From QYOJ01 sp043810345 (lineage in GTDB: Bacteria; Bacteroidota; Bacteroidia; Bacteroidales; FEN-979), in NCBI GenBank assembly GCA_043810345.1, contig JBDROF010000036.1, positions 1 through 11,489 on the forward strand: a stretch of 11,489 nucleotides of DNA. The letters run 5' to 3'. Numbering within the stretch: the stretch's first letter is position 1; every line of letters starts with the position of its first letter. The position numbers were made by a program, and so were the translations under genes. Positions 5,790 through 11,489 of the stretch are shown here, piece after piece. The notes beneath the pieces are model-generated. The model made no database searches and was not told the DNA's origin. It saw only the letters and a program-made list of their open reading frames with translations.

Positions 5790-7960
5790 TCAAGGATCAA
5801 CGGGATATCCTCCTCTTTGATTCCTTGTTGCTTGAGGTACGGAACATCTTCAGAAAAGGTTTCGCTGAATAGTTCCGGGGTAAATCCTTCAGCTGTGAGA
5901 GCCGACCGGTAAAATCCCAGTGCCTTCTCCCTCTCTCCCAGGCAGAGGGCTACATGACCGGCATTCATCAGATCATGCGGTCCAGGGACTTCTGTCGATC
6001 CAAGGATCTCCCGGTAAGCTTCGGAAGCCTGCTCGAGTTCTCCAAGAAGGAAGTGGCAGTAACCAATTGGCCGCAGCGTTTTGAGGTTACCCGGGGAGAA
6101 AAACCTGACCTGGTTGTAATGCTTTATGGCTTCATCCAACTCTTTCAGGTTAAGGTGGCACTGCCCGGCCTGGGAGTGAAGATTCAGATCTTCCGGTTGG
6201 AGTTTCAGAGCCTCCTCCACATAGGTGAGGGACTTTCTGTAGTCATTCATTTTCAAGGAGCACCAGGCCAGTTTTTTCAGAACCCATAGTCGGTCCGTAT
6301 CGAACAACTCAGCTTTCTTGTATGCTTCTATTGCCAATACCCAGTTCCTGCACTTTTGCCAGGCATAGCCCAGCTTCTGATAGAGCTGACTGCTGGTGTT
6401 GCCCGCCTTTTCCAGGAAGGTATACAGGTCGATGGCCTCTTCCCAGTGATCTTTGGAGAAGTAAAATGCCGCCAATTGCTCCGAGAAGATCTTCCGATCG
6501 GAGAATTTTTGCAGTGAATGCATATCCGTGTAGCGCAGTTTCCATTTGAAGATGTCGTCAAATTCAGCTTTCTGCGGATAGAGTTTGTAGAACCGGTAAA
6601 GATCCTGGATGTATTGTGTAAAGATGGCGTTGGAGATCATGGACGGATCGAGGATCTCCTCTTCCGATGCCATCTCTTTCATCTGCTCCAGCTCAGCTTC
6701 AAAGTGGGTGACGATCATGGTGCGTTGCTGGGGTTGGATGGCTTTGAAGTTCAGGGCAAAAGAGTATTTGTCAGAGTTGCAGATGTAAAACGCTTTCTCC
6801 AGTCCCTCCATCAGCCTTTTCCGTATGCCGGCATCCTCGTCTTCTCCCTCCTGAAGAACCGGATGGTGATGAAAGAATGGGATGAACCAGTGGCTCATTG
6901 CATTGAAAAAATCAAACCGTTTCAGCATGGCGAACGTACTCATGAAGACATCGGCTCCCTCCATCTGCATACGCGAGAACTTTTCAATCTTCTCGAACAG
7001 CCCTGGCACCTCATCGATCATCTCTTTCCAAACCGGATTCTCTCCCTCCGGATCCTCCTCCACCACATGATCGAGTTGCAGTTTATCACCCAGGCGGGGC
7101 ATCATCTTCTGCATATCAGGCAGGACCTCCTCCTCAAATTCTTTGGTGATCCGTTCAGTCTCACCTGCCATTAACAACTGGAGGATGATCGCCTCCACAT
7201 CTTGCCGGATCTCTTCATCCCTCGCCAGATCATCCACAAGCTTCACCGCCTCGGGATAGAATTGGATCCGGTCATTGTACCGGATCAGAGCCAGGAGGAA
7301 GCCGGTGAGTGCCCGGTGATAGACCTGGGATTGGTGTTTCAGGATGAATTCGGAGAGCAGCTCCAATTTCTTCAGGTTAAAATAAGAGAGCAAACTAAGT
7401 GTCAGTGCGCTGACAACCAGGCACTTTTCATGCCAGGCCACGCGGCTTTCCTGGTTGACATACCGGATCAACCGGATATGGTAATCTTTCATTTCCCGGG
7501 TCAGCCAGATCAGCTTGAATATGGAATCTGTGACCGGCGAAGAGTGGGTGGTTTCTCCCTCAATCAGTTCAGAAACTTCATGGGTAATAAAAATCTCATC
7601 GATCTTTGCGGTAATGGAAGAAGAATTTGTACCAAACTCCTGGTTGAGGCTGCTCCGGGTCAGTTTCTGAATCGGGAAGGAGTCCTCCATCAGATGCTCA
7701 GCCAGCTCATCTGCCAGGTTTAGGATCGACACCGCAATCGAGCAGAGGATCTCATCACGTTTGGGATCTGCCGTCCCTTCAAAGGTATATTTAAGCAGAT
7801 TATGGTAATTATCCTCAATGGATTCAAGTTCGTAAAAATAATCCGAGCGGGCACTCTGCCTGATCAGCACCTTTAGAGCGCCAAGGGCGAATGTCATCCT
7901 CCCCCCTGCTACATCGTTAAGAATGGATCGATAGCTCTCTTCAATCTCTTTCCGGGTCAT
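5771..7960 (-). CDS. Large cytoplasmic tetratricopeptide-repeat protein
   Basis: The 729-residue protein has no signal peptide or membrane segment. About 490 N-terminal residues are helical and rich in charged and leucine residues, and I do not recognise a named domain there. Residues ~300-310 and ~370-377 are strongly acidic patches. From about 492 to 690 there are six TPR-type helix pairs, at roughly 492-519, 526-553, 560-587, 594-621, 628-655 and 665-690, with the usual small/large residue pattern (for example LYQKLGYAWQKC, LHSQAGQCHLNL). It is probably a protein-interaction scaffold; no enzymatic motif is visible. The stop lies inside the convergent decarboxylase gene (19-bp overlap). Upstream it faces the caspase operon across a 100-bp divergent promoter region, but a functional link is not shown. 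Confidence 0.85.
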   Translation of the reverse strand: MTRKEIEESYRSILNDVAGGRMTFALGALKVLIRQSARSDYFYELESIEDNYHNLLKYTFEGTADPKRDEILCSIAVSILNLADELAEHLMEDSFPIQKLTRSSLNQEFGTNSSSITAKIDEIFITHEVSELIEGETTHSSPVTDSIFKLIWLTREMKDYHIRLIRYVNQESRVAWHEKCLVVSALTLSLLSYFNLKKLELLSEFILKHQSQVYHRALTGFLLALIRYNDRIQFYPEAVKLVDDLARDEEIRQDVEAIILQLLMAGETERITKEFEEEVLPDMQKMMPRLGDKLQLDHVVEEDPEGENPVWKEMIDEVPGLFEKIEKFSRMQMEGADVFMSTFAMLKRFDFFNAMSHWFIPFFHHHPVLQEGEDEDAGIRKRLMEGLEKAFYICNSDKYSFALNFKAIQPQQRTMIVTHFEAELEQMKEMASEEEILDPSMISNAIFTQYIQDLYRFYKLYPQKAEFDDIFKWKLRYTDMHSLQKFSDRKIFSEQLAAFYFSKDHWEEAIDLYTFLEKAGNTSSQLYQKLGYAWQKCRNWVLAIEAYKKAELFDTDRLWVLKKLAWCSLKMNDYRKSLTYVEEALKLQPEDLNLHSQAGQCHLNLKELDEAIKHYNQVRFFSPGNLKTLRPIGYCHFLLGELEQASEAYREILGSTEVPGPHDLMNAGHVALCLGEREKALGFYRSALTAEGFTPELFSETFSEDVPYLKQQGIKEEDIPLILDYILSG

Positions 7961-7981
7961 GGGATTCGGTATCTATTTATC

Positions 7982-8011
7982 CAAATGTAAATAATTTCTA
8001 TTTGTTATGAA
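7982..8011 (-). promoter_or_regulatory. Probable promoter of the TPR gene
   Basis: On the minus strand TACATTTG (plus 7982-7989) matches TAnnTTTG exactly. The -33 position, 19 bp upstream, is TTC (plus 8009-8011) rather than TTG. The start would be near 7976, about 16 nt before the ATG at 7960. Confidence 0.5.
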
Positions 8012-8031
8012 CGAATTCCTCGTTTTTTTGT

Positions 8032-8039
8032 TATCTTTA
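8032..8039 (+). promoter_or_regulatory. Possible -7 box of the caspase operon
   Basis: TATCTTTA resembles TAnnTTTG with the last base changed. It follows a T-rich stretch (8023-8029), and no convincing -33 box lies at the right distance. If used, transcription starts near 8045, shortly before the ATG at 8061, which fits the short leaders seen elsewhere in the window. Less certain than the other promoters. Confidence 0.35.
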
Positions 8040-8060
8040 CGTTCCTAAATGGTTGAGGTT

Positions 8061-9737
8061 ATGAAATTCAGACGTCTTATTTCCCTAATTTTTTTAGTTG
8101 TCCTTTCCGGCTCCCTGTGTAGTCAGGATCGTGGGATGAAACCCGTTCAGGTTCCACTCGACGGAAAAACCACCACCCTTTATAGCAACAGCCATGCACT
8201 GGTCATTGGCGCTTCGGATTATCATTCCGGTTGGACACAGCTTCCAGGGGTCAGGGATGAAATTAACCTGGTAAAGAGTGCCCTGGAACGAAACGGGTTT
8301 GCGGTTGAGGTCGTGATGAACCCGACAACAGACCAGCTTTACAAAGCCTTTACGGACTTTATCAGCAACTATGGGCAGGAGGTGGATAACCGGTTGCTCT
8401 TCTTCTTTGCGGGTCATGGTTATACCCTGAAGACCACCTATGGAGAGGAATTAGGGTATATTGTCCCGGTAAATGCGCCAAACCCGAACTACGATCCCTC
8501 CGGTTTTCAGAATAAGTCGATGGAGATGGCCCAGGTGGAAATTTTTGCACGGCGGCTACAGGCCAAACATGCGCTGTTCGTTTTTGATGCCTGTTTTTCA
8601 GGATCTCTTTTTTCAAACACCCGTGCTATCCCTGAAATCATTACGTATAAGACCACACTTCCGGTCAGGCAGTTTATCACCAGTGGCAGCGCGGAAGAGA
8701 TGGTCCCTGATAAAAGTGTATTTGCTGATCAGTTTGTCAGGGCCCTTGACGGAGAAGCCGATTACGACCGGAACAATTACATTACAGGAAGTGAATTGGG
8801 GGAGTTTCTCCATACGACGGTCACGAACTATACAAGGGGTATGCAACACCCGCAATACGGCAAGATCCGGAGCCCTAACCTCGATAAAGGAGATTTCGTC
8901 TTCCCGGTTTCTGATGCATCTACGGCCATTACTCCTGCCATAGTTACCACAGCTCCTCCACCTGTCAGCCATACCACTTCCCAACAGATCAGGATTTCAG
9001 AACCTGCCCCGGTGACTCACCCCAGGCCTGCAGTAGAAACAGATCTCAAGAGAGAGCATAAAGAGGATTTTATTCCCATGGTTTTTGTTGAAGGAGGGTC
9101 ATTTCTGATGGGGTCAAAAAGAGGGGGAAAAGAAGAAAAACCCCTTCACCCGGTCAAGGTCGATGAATATTATATTGGCAAATACGAGGTTACGCAAAAA
9201 CAATGGCAGGAGATCATGGGAACCAATCCCAGTGCATTTATAGATTGCCAGGATTGCCCCGTGGACCGTGTGAGTTTTCAGGATGTCAAACTCTTTATTG
9301 CCAGGTTAAATGAGAAAACGGGCAGGAATTACCGGTTGCCCACTGAAGCGGAATGGGAATTTGCAGCACGCGGCGGGAATAAAAGTATGAACTATCTCTA
9401 TGCCGGAGGAAACGATCCAAAAAACGTTGCCTGGATGAAACCGAACAGCAAGGCAAAGACGCATCCGGTGGGAACCTTGCAGCCCAATGAACTGGGGCTC
9501 TACGATATGAGTGGCAATGTTGTCGAGTGGTGTGGTGATTGGTTCAAAGATTCATATTACAAGATCAAGGGAACACATGTCAACCCGGCAGGTCCTGTCA
9601 AGGGGAAAGAGCGTGTCGTTAGAGGTGGCAGTTATAAGTATGATCCTGATATGCTGAGAAATACTGCCCGGTTTGATCTGCGGGAAGAATCAAAATATTC
9701 TGATGTTGGCTTCAGACTGGTGTTGACCGAAAAGTGA
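8061..9737 (+). CDS. Exported caspase-like (peptidase C14) protein with C-terminal FGE-sulfatase/SUMF1-type domain
   Basis: The protein has 558 residues from the ATG at 8061. An in-frame ATG at 8049 adds four residues, but 8061 aligns with the paralog's start. A signal peptide (residues 1-22, ending SLCSQ) is followed by a caspase-fold domain (about 40-285). It has the His of FFFAGHGYT (His119) and the Cys of VFDACFSGS (Cys178), the expected dyad. An EF-hand-like loop DYDRNNYITGSE (235-246) lies in the C-terminal part. A Pro/Thr-rich linker (about 287-335) leads to a formylglycine-generating-enzyme fold (about 337-558) with GGSFLMGS, RLPTEAEWEFAARGG, GLYDMSGNVVEWCGDW, RVVRGGSY and GFRLV. The two active-site Cys expected just after GGSY in true FGE are absent, so this part is probably a binding module. 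A periplasmic or surface location is inferred. The stop is one base from the next ATG, so the pair is probably co-translated. Confidence 0.9.
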   Translation: MKFRRLISLIFLVVLSGSLCSQDRGMKPVQVPLDGKTTTLYSNSHALVIGASDYHSGWTQLPGVRDEINLVKSALERNGFAVEVVMNPTTDQLYKAFTDFISNYGQEVDNRLLFFFAGHGYTLKTTYGEELGYIVPVNAPNPNYDPSGFQNKSMEMAQVEIFARRLQAKHALFVFDACFSGSLFSNTRAIPEIITYKTTLPVRQFITSGSAEEMVPDKSVFADQFVRALDGEADYDRNNYITGSELGEFLHTTVTNYTRGMQHPQYGKIRSPNLDKGDFVFPVSDASTAITPAIVTTAPPPVSHTTSQQIRISEPAPVTHPRPAVETDLKREHKEDFIPMVFVEGGSFLMGSKRGGKEEKPLHPVKVDEYYIGKYEVTQKQWQEIMGTNPSAFIDCQDCPVDRVSFQDVKLFIARLNEKTGRNYRLPTEAEWEFAARGGNKSMNYLYAGGNDPKNVAWMKPNSKAKTHPVGTLQPNELGLYDMSGNVVEWCGDWFKDSYYKIKGTHVNPAGPVKGKERVVRGGSYKYDPDMLRNTARFDLREESKYSDVGFRLVLTEK

Positions 9738-9738
9738 T

Positions 9739-10956
9739 ATGAAGATCTTCTGTGCTTCTCTTGCATTCCTTTTATTCGTGGTTTCCGATAGCTTCACTCA
9801 GGATTTCCGGGAGGTAATAGAGGTGACGATCAATGGGAAAAACTATCCCGTATACCAGAACAGCTACTCGTTATTGATCGGGGTTAGTAACTATTCAAAC
9901 GGATGGCCTCCTCTGCCGGGAGTGAGTGATGATCTCTATAAGATCAGAACCGCTCTGGAGAAACAGGGATTCAGAGTCATGGCAATCTGGGACCCGGACA
10001 AGGATCAGTTGGATGATGCCATCACAGATTTTATAAAAAACTTCGGCCAGGAAGAACACAACCGGCTGGTCATCTATTATGCCGGGCACGGATATACAGC
10101 TGAATCCAGTTACGGCGAGGCGATCGGATACCTGGTCCCCGTCGATGCTCCCAGGCCTCACCTTGGATTCGGTAAATTCCAGGCACGTGCGGTCGAGATC
10201 GCTCAATTCGATCTTTATTCGAAGCGAATTCAATCAAACCATGCGCTTTTTGTCTTTGATGCCTGTTTTTCGGGCTCTCTCTTCACCGGAAAAACCTTGC
10301 CCGAACCTTTGTCTACGAAAGTTCTGGAACCTGTCAGACAGTTTATTACCAGCGGATCAGCGGATGAGCAGGTCCCCGATAAAAGCATGTTTTGCGAACA
10401 ATTTATACAGGCTCTTGATGGCTATGGGGATTATGACCATGACGGCTATATTACCGGTACAGAGCTGGGAGAGTTTTTACAAAAGAGTGTGATCAACTAC
10501 TCCCGCAATACCCAGCATCCCCAGTTTGGAAAGATCCGGAATCCCCGGCTGGATAAGGGGGAGATCATATTTATAAGTCTGCAGTCTGCAGTTGGCAGTA
10601 CACAATCTACCACCCCCACTACTTTCACCACCCCCACCACTTTCACCACCCCCACCACTTCCACCACCCCCACCACTCCCCCCACCCCCACCACTCCCAC
10701 CACCTCCTCCACCCCGGCGCAGGTTCAAACCCGTTCAACCGAACACCTCTCCGGAGAACTGAAGGTGATTACGACCATTACCGGAGATTTGTACATAGAC
10801 CAGGTCTTCTACCGGACCCTGATCGCCAACTCTACGGTCATGCTTGTTAATGTACCTGCTGGAACACGTATCCTGACCTTAAAAGGGGCCACCCCATGGG
10901 AAAAAGAGGTGGAGATCAAACGATACGGGGTAACAATCGTTGATATAAATCCATAG
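9739..10956 (+). CDS. Exported caspase-like (peptidase C14) protein with Thr/Pro repeat linker and PEGA-like C-terminus
   Basis: The 405-residue protein is a close paralog of the preceding one. It has a signal peptide (1-20, ending SFTQ) and a caspase-fold domain (about 36-280) with His117 in YYAGHGYT and Cys176 in VFDACFSGS. Both share QFITSGSA(D/E)E and HPQ(F/Y)GKIR. The EF-hand-like loop DYDHDGYITGTE (231-242) fits the canonical calcium pattern fully (Asp at 1, 3, 5; Gly 6; Ile 8; Glu 12). The linker (281-326) is coded by a heptad array and an 18-bp tandem repeat giving TTPTT(F/S/P) units. Residues 337-405 (GELKVITTITGDLYIDQ, then NVPAGTRILTLKG) resemble a PEGA-type small beta domain, common in surface proteins. 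The ATG is one base after the upstream stop, so translational coupling is likely. Different C-termini on similar cores suggest different targets or anchors. The protease substrate is unknown. Confidence 0.9.
   Translation: MKIFCASLAFLLFVVSDSFTQDFREVIEVTINGKNYPVYQNSYSLLIGVSNYSNGWPPLPGVSDDLYKIRTALEKQGFRVMAIWDPDKDQLDDAITDFIKNFGQEEHNRLVIYYAGHGYTAESSYGEAIGYLVPVDAPRPHLGFGKFQARAVEIAQFDLYSKRIQSNHALFVFDACFSGSLFTGKTLPEPLSTKVLEPVRQFITSGSADEQVPDKSMFCEQFIQALDGYGDYDHDGYITGTELGEFLQKSVINYSRNTQHPQFGKIRNPRLDKGEIIFISLQSAVGSTQSTTPTTFTTPTTFTTPTTSTTPTTPPTPTTPTTSSTPAQVQTRSTEHLSGELKVITTITGDLYIDQVFYRTLIANSTVMLVNVPAGTRILTLKGATPWEKEVEIKRYGVTIVDINP
10576..10610 (+). repeat. Five 7-bp repeats (ANTNNNC) inside the second caspase gene
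   Basis: Units start at 10576, 10583, 10590, 10597 and 10604. The first two are both AGTCTGC and the rest drift, ending AGTACAC and AATCTAC. They code for the linker residues LQSAVGSTQS. The series closely resembles the array at 11199-11247, which also ends in a CAC-type and an AAT-type unit. The total of 35 bp is not a multiple of three, so a change in unit number would shift the frame of the C-terminal domain. Confidence 0.75.
10609..10710 (+). repeat. 18-bp tandem repeat coding the Thr/Pro linker
   Basis: About five and a half 18-bp units start at 10609, 10627, 10645, 10663, 10681 and 10699 (partial). The type unit is ACCACCCCCACCACTTTC, coding TTPTTF with changes to S and P at the last position. 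Because 18 is a multiple of three, unit gain or loss changes only linker length. Confidence 0.9.
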
Positions 10957-10978
10957 AAGCCTGTCTGATCTTATATGG

Positions 10979-11033
10979 GGTTGCTTCACTCCGGCTACGC
11001 CGTCATTGCGGGGCGCGCAGCGCCGAAGCAACC
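10979..11033. repeat. REP-like palindromic element
   Basis: GGTTGCTTC (10979-10987) and GAAGCAACC (11025-11033) are perfect 9-bp inverted arms. Between them are two small GC-rich hairpins: CGGC/GCCG (10992-10995 and 10999-11002) and GGCGC/GCGCC (11012-11016 and 11020-11024), so the whole folds into a Y shape. The inner GTCATTGCGGGG next to GCGCCGAAGCAACC resembles the 'GTCATTGCGAGG...GAAGCAATC' palindromes I recall as dispersed intergenic repeats in many bacterial genomes. It starts 23 bp after the caspase stop and may also slow or end transcription, although no T-run follows. Confidence 0.65.
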
Positions 11034-11064
11034 GGCCTCAACTCTCGCCACGATAAAATGATTT

Positions 11065-11129
11065 CCGATTGCACGATTTACGATTTACGATTGCTTTTTT
11101 TCAATCGTCAATCGGAACTCGCAACCTGT
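11065..11129. repeat. Inverted heptad repeats around an oligo-T loop
   Basis: The left side has the 7-bp unit ACGATTT/G starting at 11073, 11080 and 11087, preceded by CCGATTG at 11065. The right side has units starting at 11102 (CAATCGT), 11109 (CAATCGG), 11116 and 11123. CCGATTG pairs with CAATCGG, and ACGATTG (11087-11093) pairs with CAATCGT (11102-11108) across a loop of CTTTTTTT. The result is a hairpin built of heptads. As RNA it could act as a terminator-like structure for the caspase operon. Confidence 0.65.
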
Positions 11130-11135
11130 TTCTCC

Positions 11136-11166
11136 TTGCAATTCCCAACCCGCGTGATTATATTTG
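11136..11166 (+). promoter_or_regulatory. Promoter of the third exported-protein gene
   Basis: TTG at 11136-11138 is followed after 20 bp by TATATTTG at 11159-11166, an exact TAnnTTTG match. The predicted start near 11172 makes the ATG at 11190 the first start codon of the transcript, with an 18-nt leader. Confidence 0.7.
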
Positions 11167-11189
11167 CTATCTCCAAAATCCCAATCACC

Positions 11190-11489
11190 ATGAAATCCAG
11201 TCCGCAGTCCTCAGTCTTCAGTCCGCAGTCCACAGTCCGCAATTCACAAACGTCGCTCCTCGTTTCTCGTCCTTCGTTCCTCGTCCTTCGTCCTTCTCTT
11301 ATTTTTCATACTCCACTCCTCCTTCCTCTCTGCTCAGCAAACCGTGGAAGGCAAAAGCGGCACCTACAGCTTCAGCATCACCAAAGAGGTAAAACCTCCT
11401 ATCCTTAACATCGTAGATGGCTCCATTAGATTTGTGGAACCCGGTGGTAATGACATCATCGACGCCGGAGAAACATGCCGGATCCTGTT
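11190..11489 (+). CDS. N-terminal part of an exported protein, probably caspase-family; start codon and signal peptide in different frames (3' end outside window)
   Basis: From 11194 one frame runs open to the window end. It reads through a basic KRR segment, the hydrophobic signal core LVLRSSSFVLLLFFIL, a likely cleavage at LSAQ-Q (about 11340), then GTYSFSITKEVKPPIL, VDGSIRFVEP and GNDIIDAGETCRI. From memory, that last stretch is the kind of N-terminal domain that precedes a caspase domain in Bacteroidota proteins. This frame has no ATG, GTG or TTG before the signal core. The promoter-proximal ATG (11190) overlaps its TGA (11191-11193) and opens another frame that stops at 11406-11408. ATG to the coding frame at 11341 is 151 bp, one base out. 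Losing one 7-bp repeat unit (144 bp) or gaining two (165 bp) would join them. Alternatives: a rare ATT start at 11242, a fixed frameshift, or a sequencing error. Confidence 0.6.
11199..11247 (+). repeat. Seven 7-bp repeats (AGTCNNC) just after the start codon
   Basis: Units start at 11199, 11206, 11213, 11220, 11227 and 11234, all AGTCNNC. AGTCCGC occurs three times, and a divergent AATTCAC follows at 11241. The array begins 9 bp after the first base of the ATG at 11190, between start codon and signal peptide. Its unit number sets the frame of everything downstream. Confidence 0.85.
11252..11300 (+). repeat. Seven 7-bp repeats of a second type coding the signal-peptide core
   Basis: After a 4-bp interruption (11248-11251) a second heptad series begins. 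Units start at 11252, 11259, 11266, 11273, 11280, 11287 and 11294, with consensus (C/T)TCGT(C/T)C. Three units (21 bp) give seven residues, so the hydrophobic segment reads SSFLVLR then SSSFVLL. The signal-peptide core therefore consists largely of tandem repeat. Confidence 0.8.

Noticed and set aside
6518..7174. 218-codon plus-strand open frame inside the TPR gene
   Set aside because: It mirrors the helical minus-strand protein, has no recognisable motif, and no promoter or ribosome site precedes it.
8049..8060. ATG at 8049 as start of the first caspase gene
   Set aside because: Possible, but the ATG at 8061 gives a better n-region (MKFRR), aligns with the paralog's start, and a possible -7 box places transcription very close to 8049.
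9600..9737. FGE C-terminus as the variable region of a diversity-generating retroelement
   Set aside because: These elements often target this fold, but the codons here are not enriched in AAC/AAT, no near-copy template lies nearby and no reverse transcriptase is in the window.
10477..10728. Minus-strand open frame coding a Gly-rich, linker-like peptide
   Set aside because: It is the complement of the 18-bp Thr/Pro repeat of the second caspase gene; ACC/CCC repeats read as Gly codons on the other strand.
11199..11300. CRISPR array
   Set aside because: The units are 7 bp, contiguous and degenerate, with no spacers and no cas genes.
11058..11408. 116-codon open frame as a real gene
   Set aside because: Its first part is heptad repeat sequence upstream of the promoter start, and past 11300 it is out of frame with the recognisable protein.

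Overview
The window looks like a piece of a Bacteroidota chromosome, probably from a Bacteroidales/Marinilabiliales-like lineage. Evidence: an LruC-domain secreted protein, a protein with a C-terminal type IX secretion (T9SS) sorting domain, a PorT-like outer-membrane barrel, several close matches to the Bacteroidetes promoter (TTG, 19-20 bp, TAnnTTTG), and mostly no Shine-Dalgarno sequences. No phage, IS, integrase or CRISPR signature is visible.

Layout: (1) 1-813, the C-terminal part of an LruC-domain protein, closed by a strong terminator. (2) 1020-1197, a promoter, a heptad-repeat leader and tRNA-Leu(CAG), followed by a hairpin that can also terminate the facing gene. (3) 1281-2501 on the minus strand, a secreted YCF48/BNR-type beta-propeller protein with a T9SS tail. 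(4) 2600-2899 on the minus strand, an internally deleted remnant of a YfcC-type membrane transporter. (5) 2903-5789 on the plus strand, a metallophosphoesterase lipoprotein, an overlapping outer-membrane beta-barrel gene and an aromatic-L-amino-acid decarboxylase-like enzyme. (6) 5771-7960 on the minus strand, a large cytoplasmic TPR protein whose end overlaps the decarboxylase gene. (7) 8061-10956 on the plus strand, a tandem pair of exported caspase-like (C14) proteins. They share a His/Cys dyad and an EF-hand-like loop but differ at the C-terminus: one carries an FGE-sulfatase/SUMF1 fold, the other a Thr/Pro linker and a PEGA-like domain. (8) 10957-11189, a REP-like palindrome, inverted heptad repeats and a near-perfect promoter. 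(9) 11190 to the window end, the start of another exported protein whose ATG and signal peptide are in different frames, separated by 7-bp tandem repeats.

The most interesting part is the right end. Two adjacent caspase-like paralogs with an apparently catalysis-dead FGE fold, a PEGA-like domain and calcium-type loops are probably co-translated. The next gene has an N-terminus of a kind I associate with the same family. It is out of frame by exactly what loss of one 7-bp unit would correct. Degenerate heptad repeats of unrelated sequence also occur in the tRNA leader, in an intergenic hairpin and inside the second caspase gene, so they look like a general feature of this genome.
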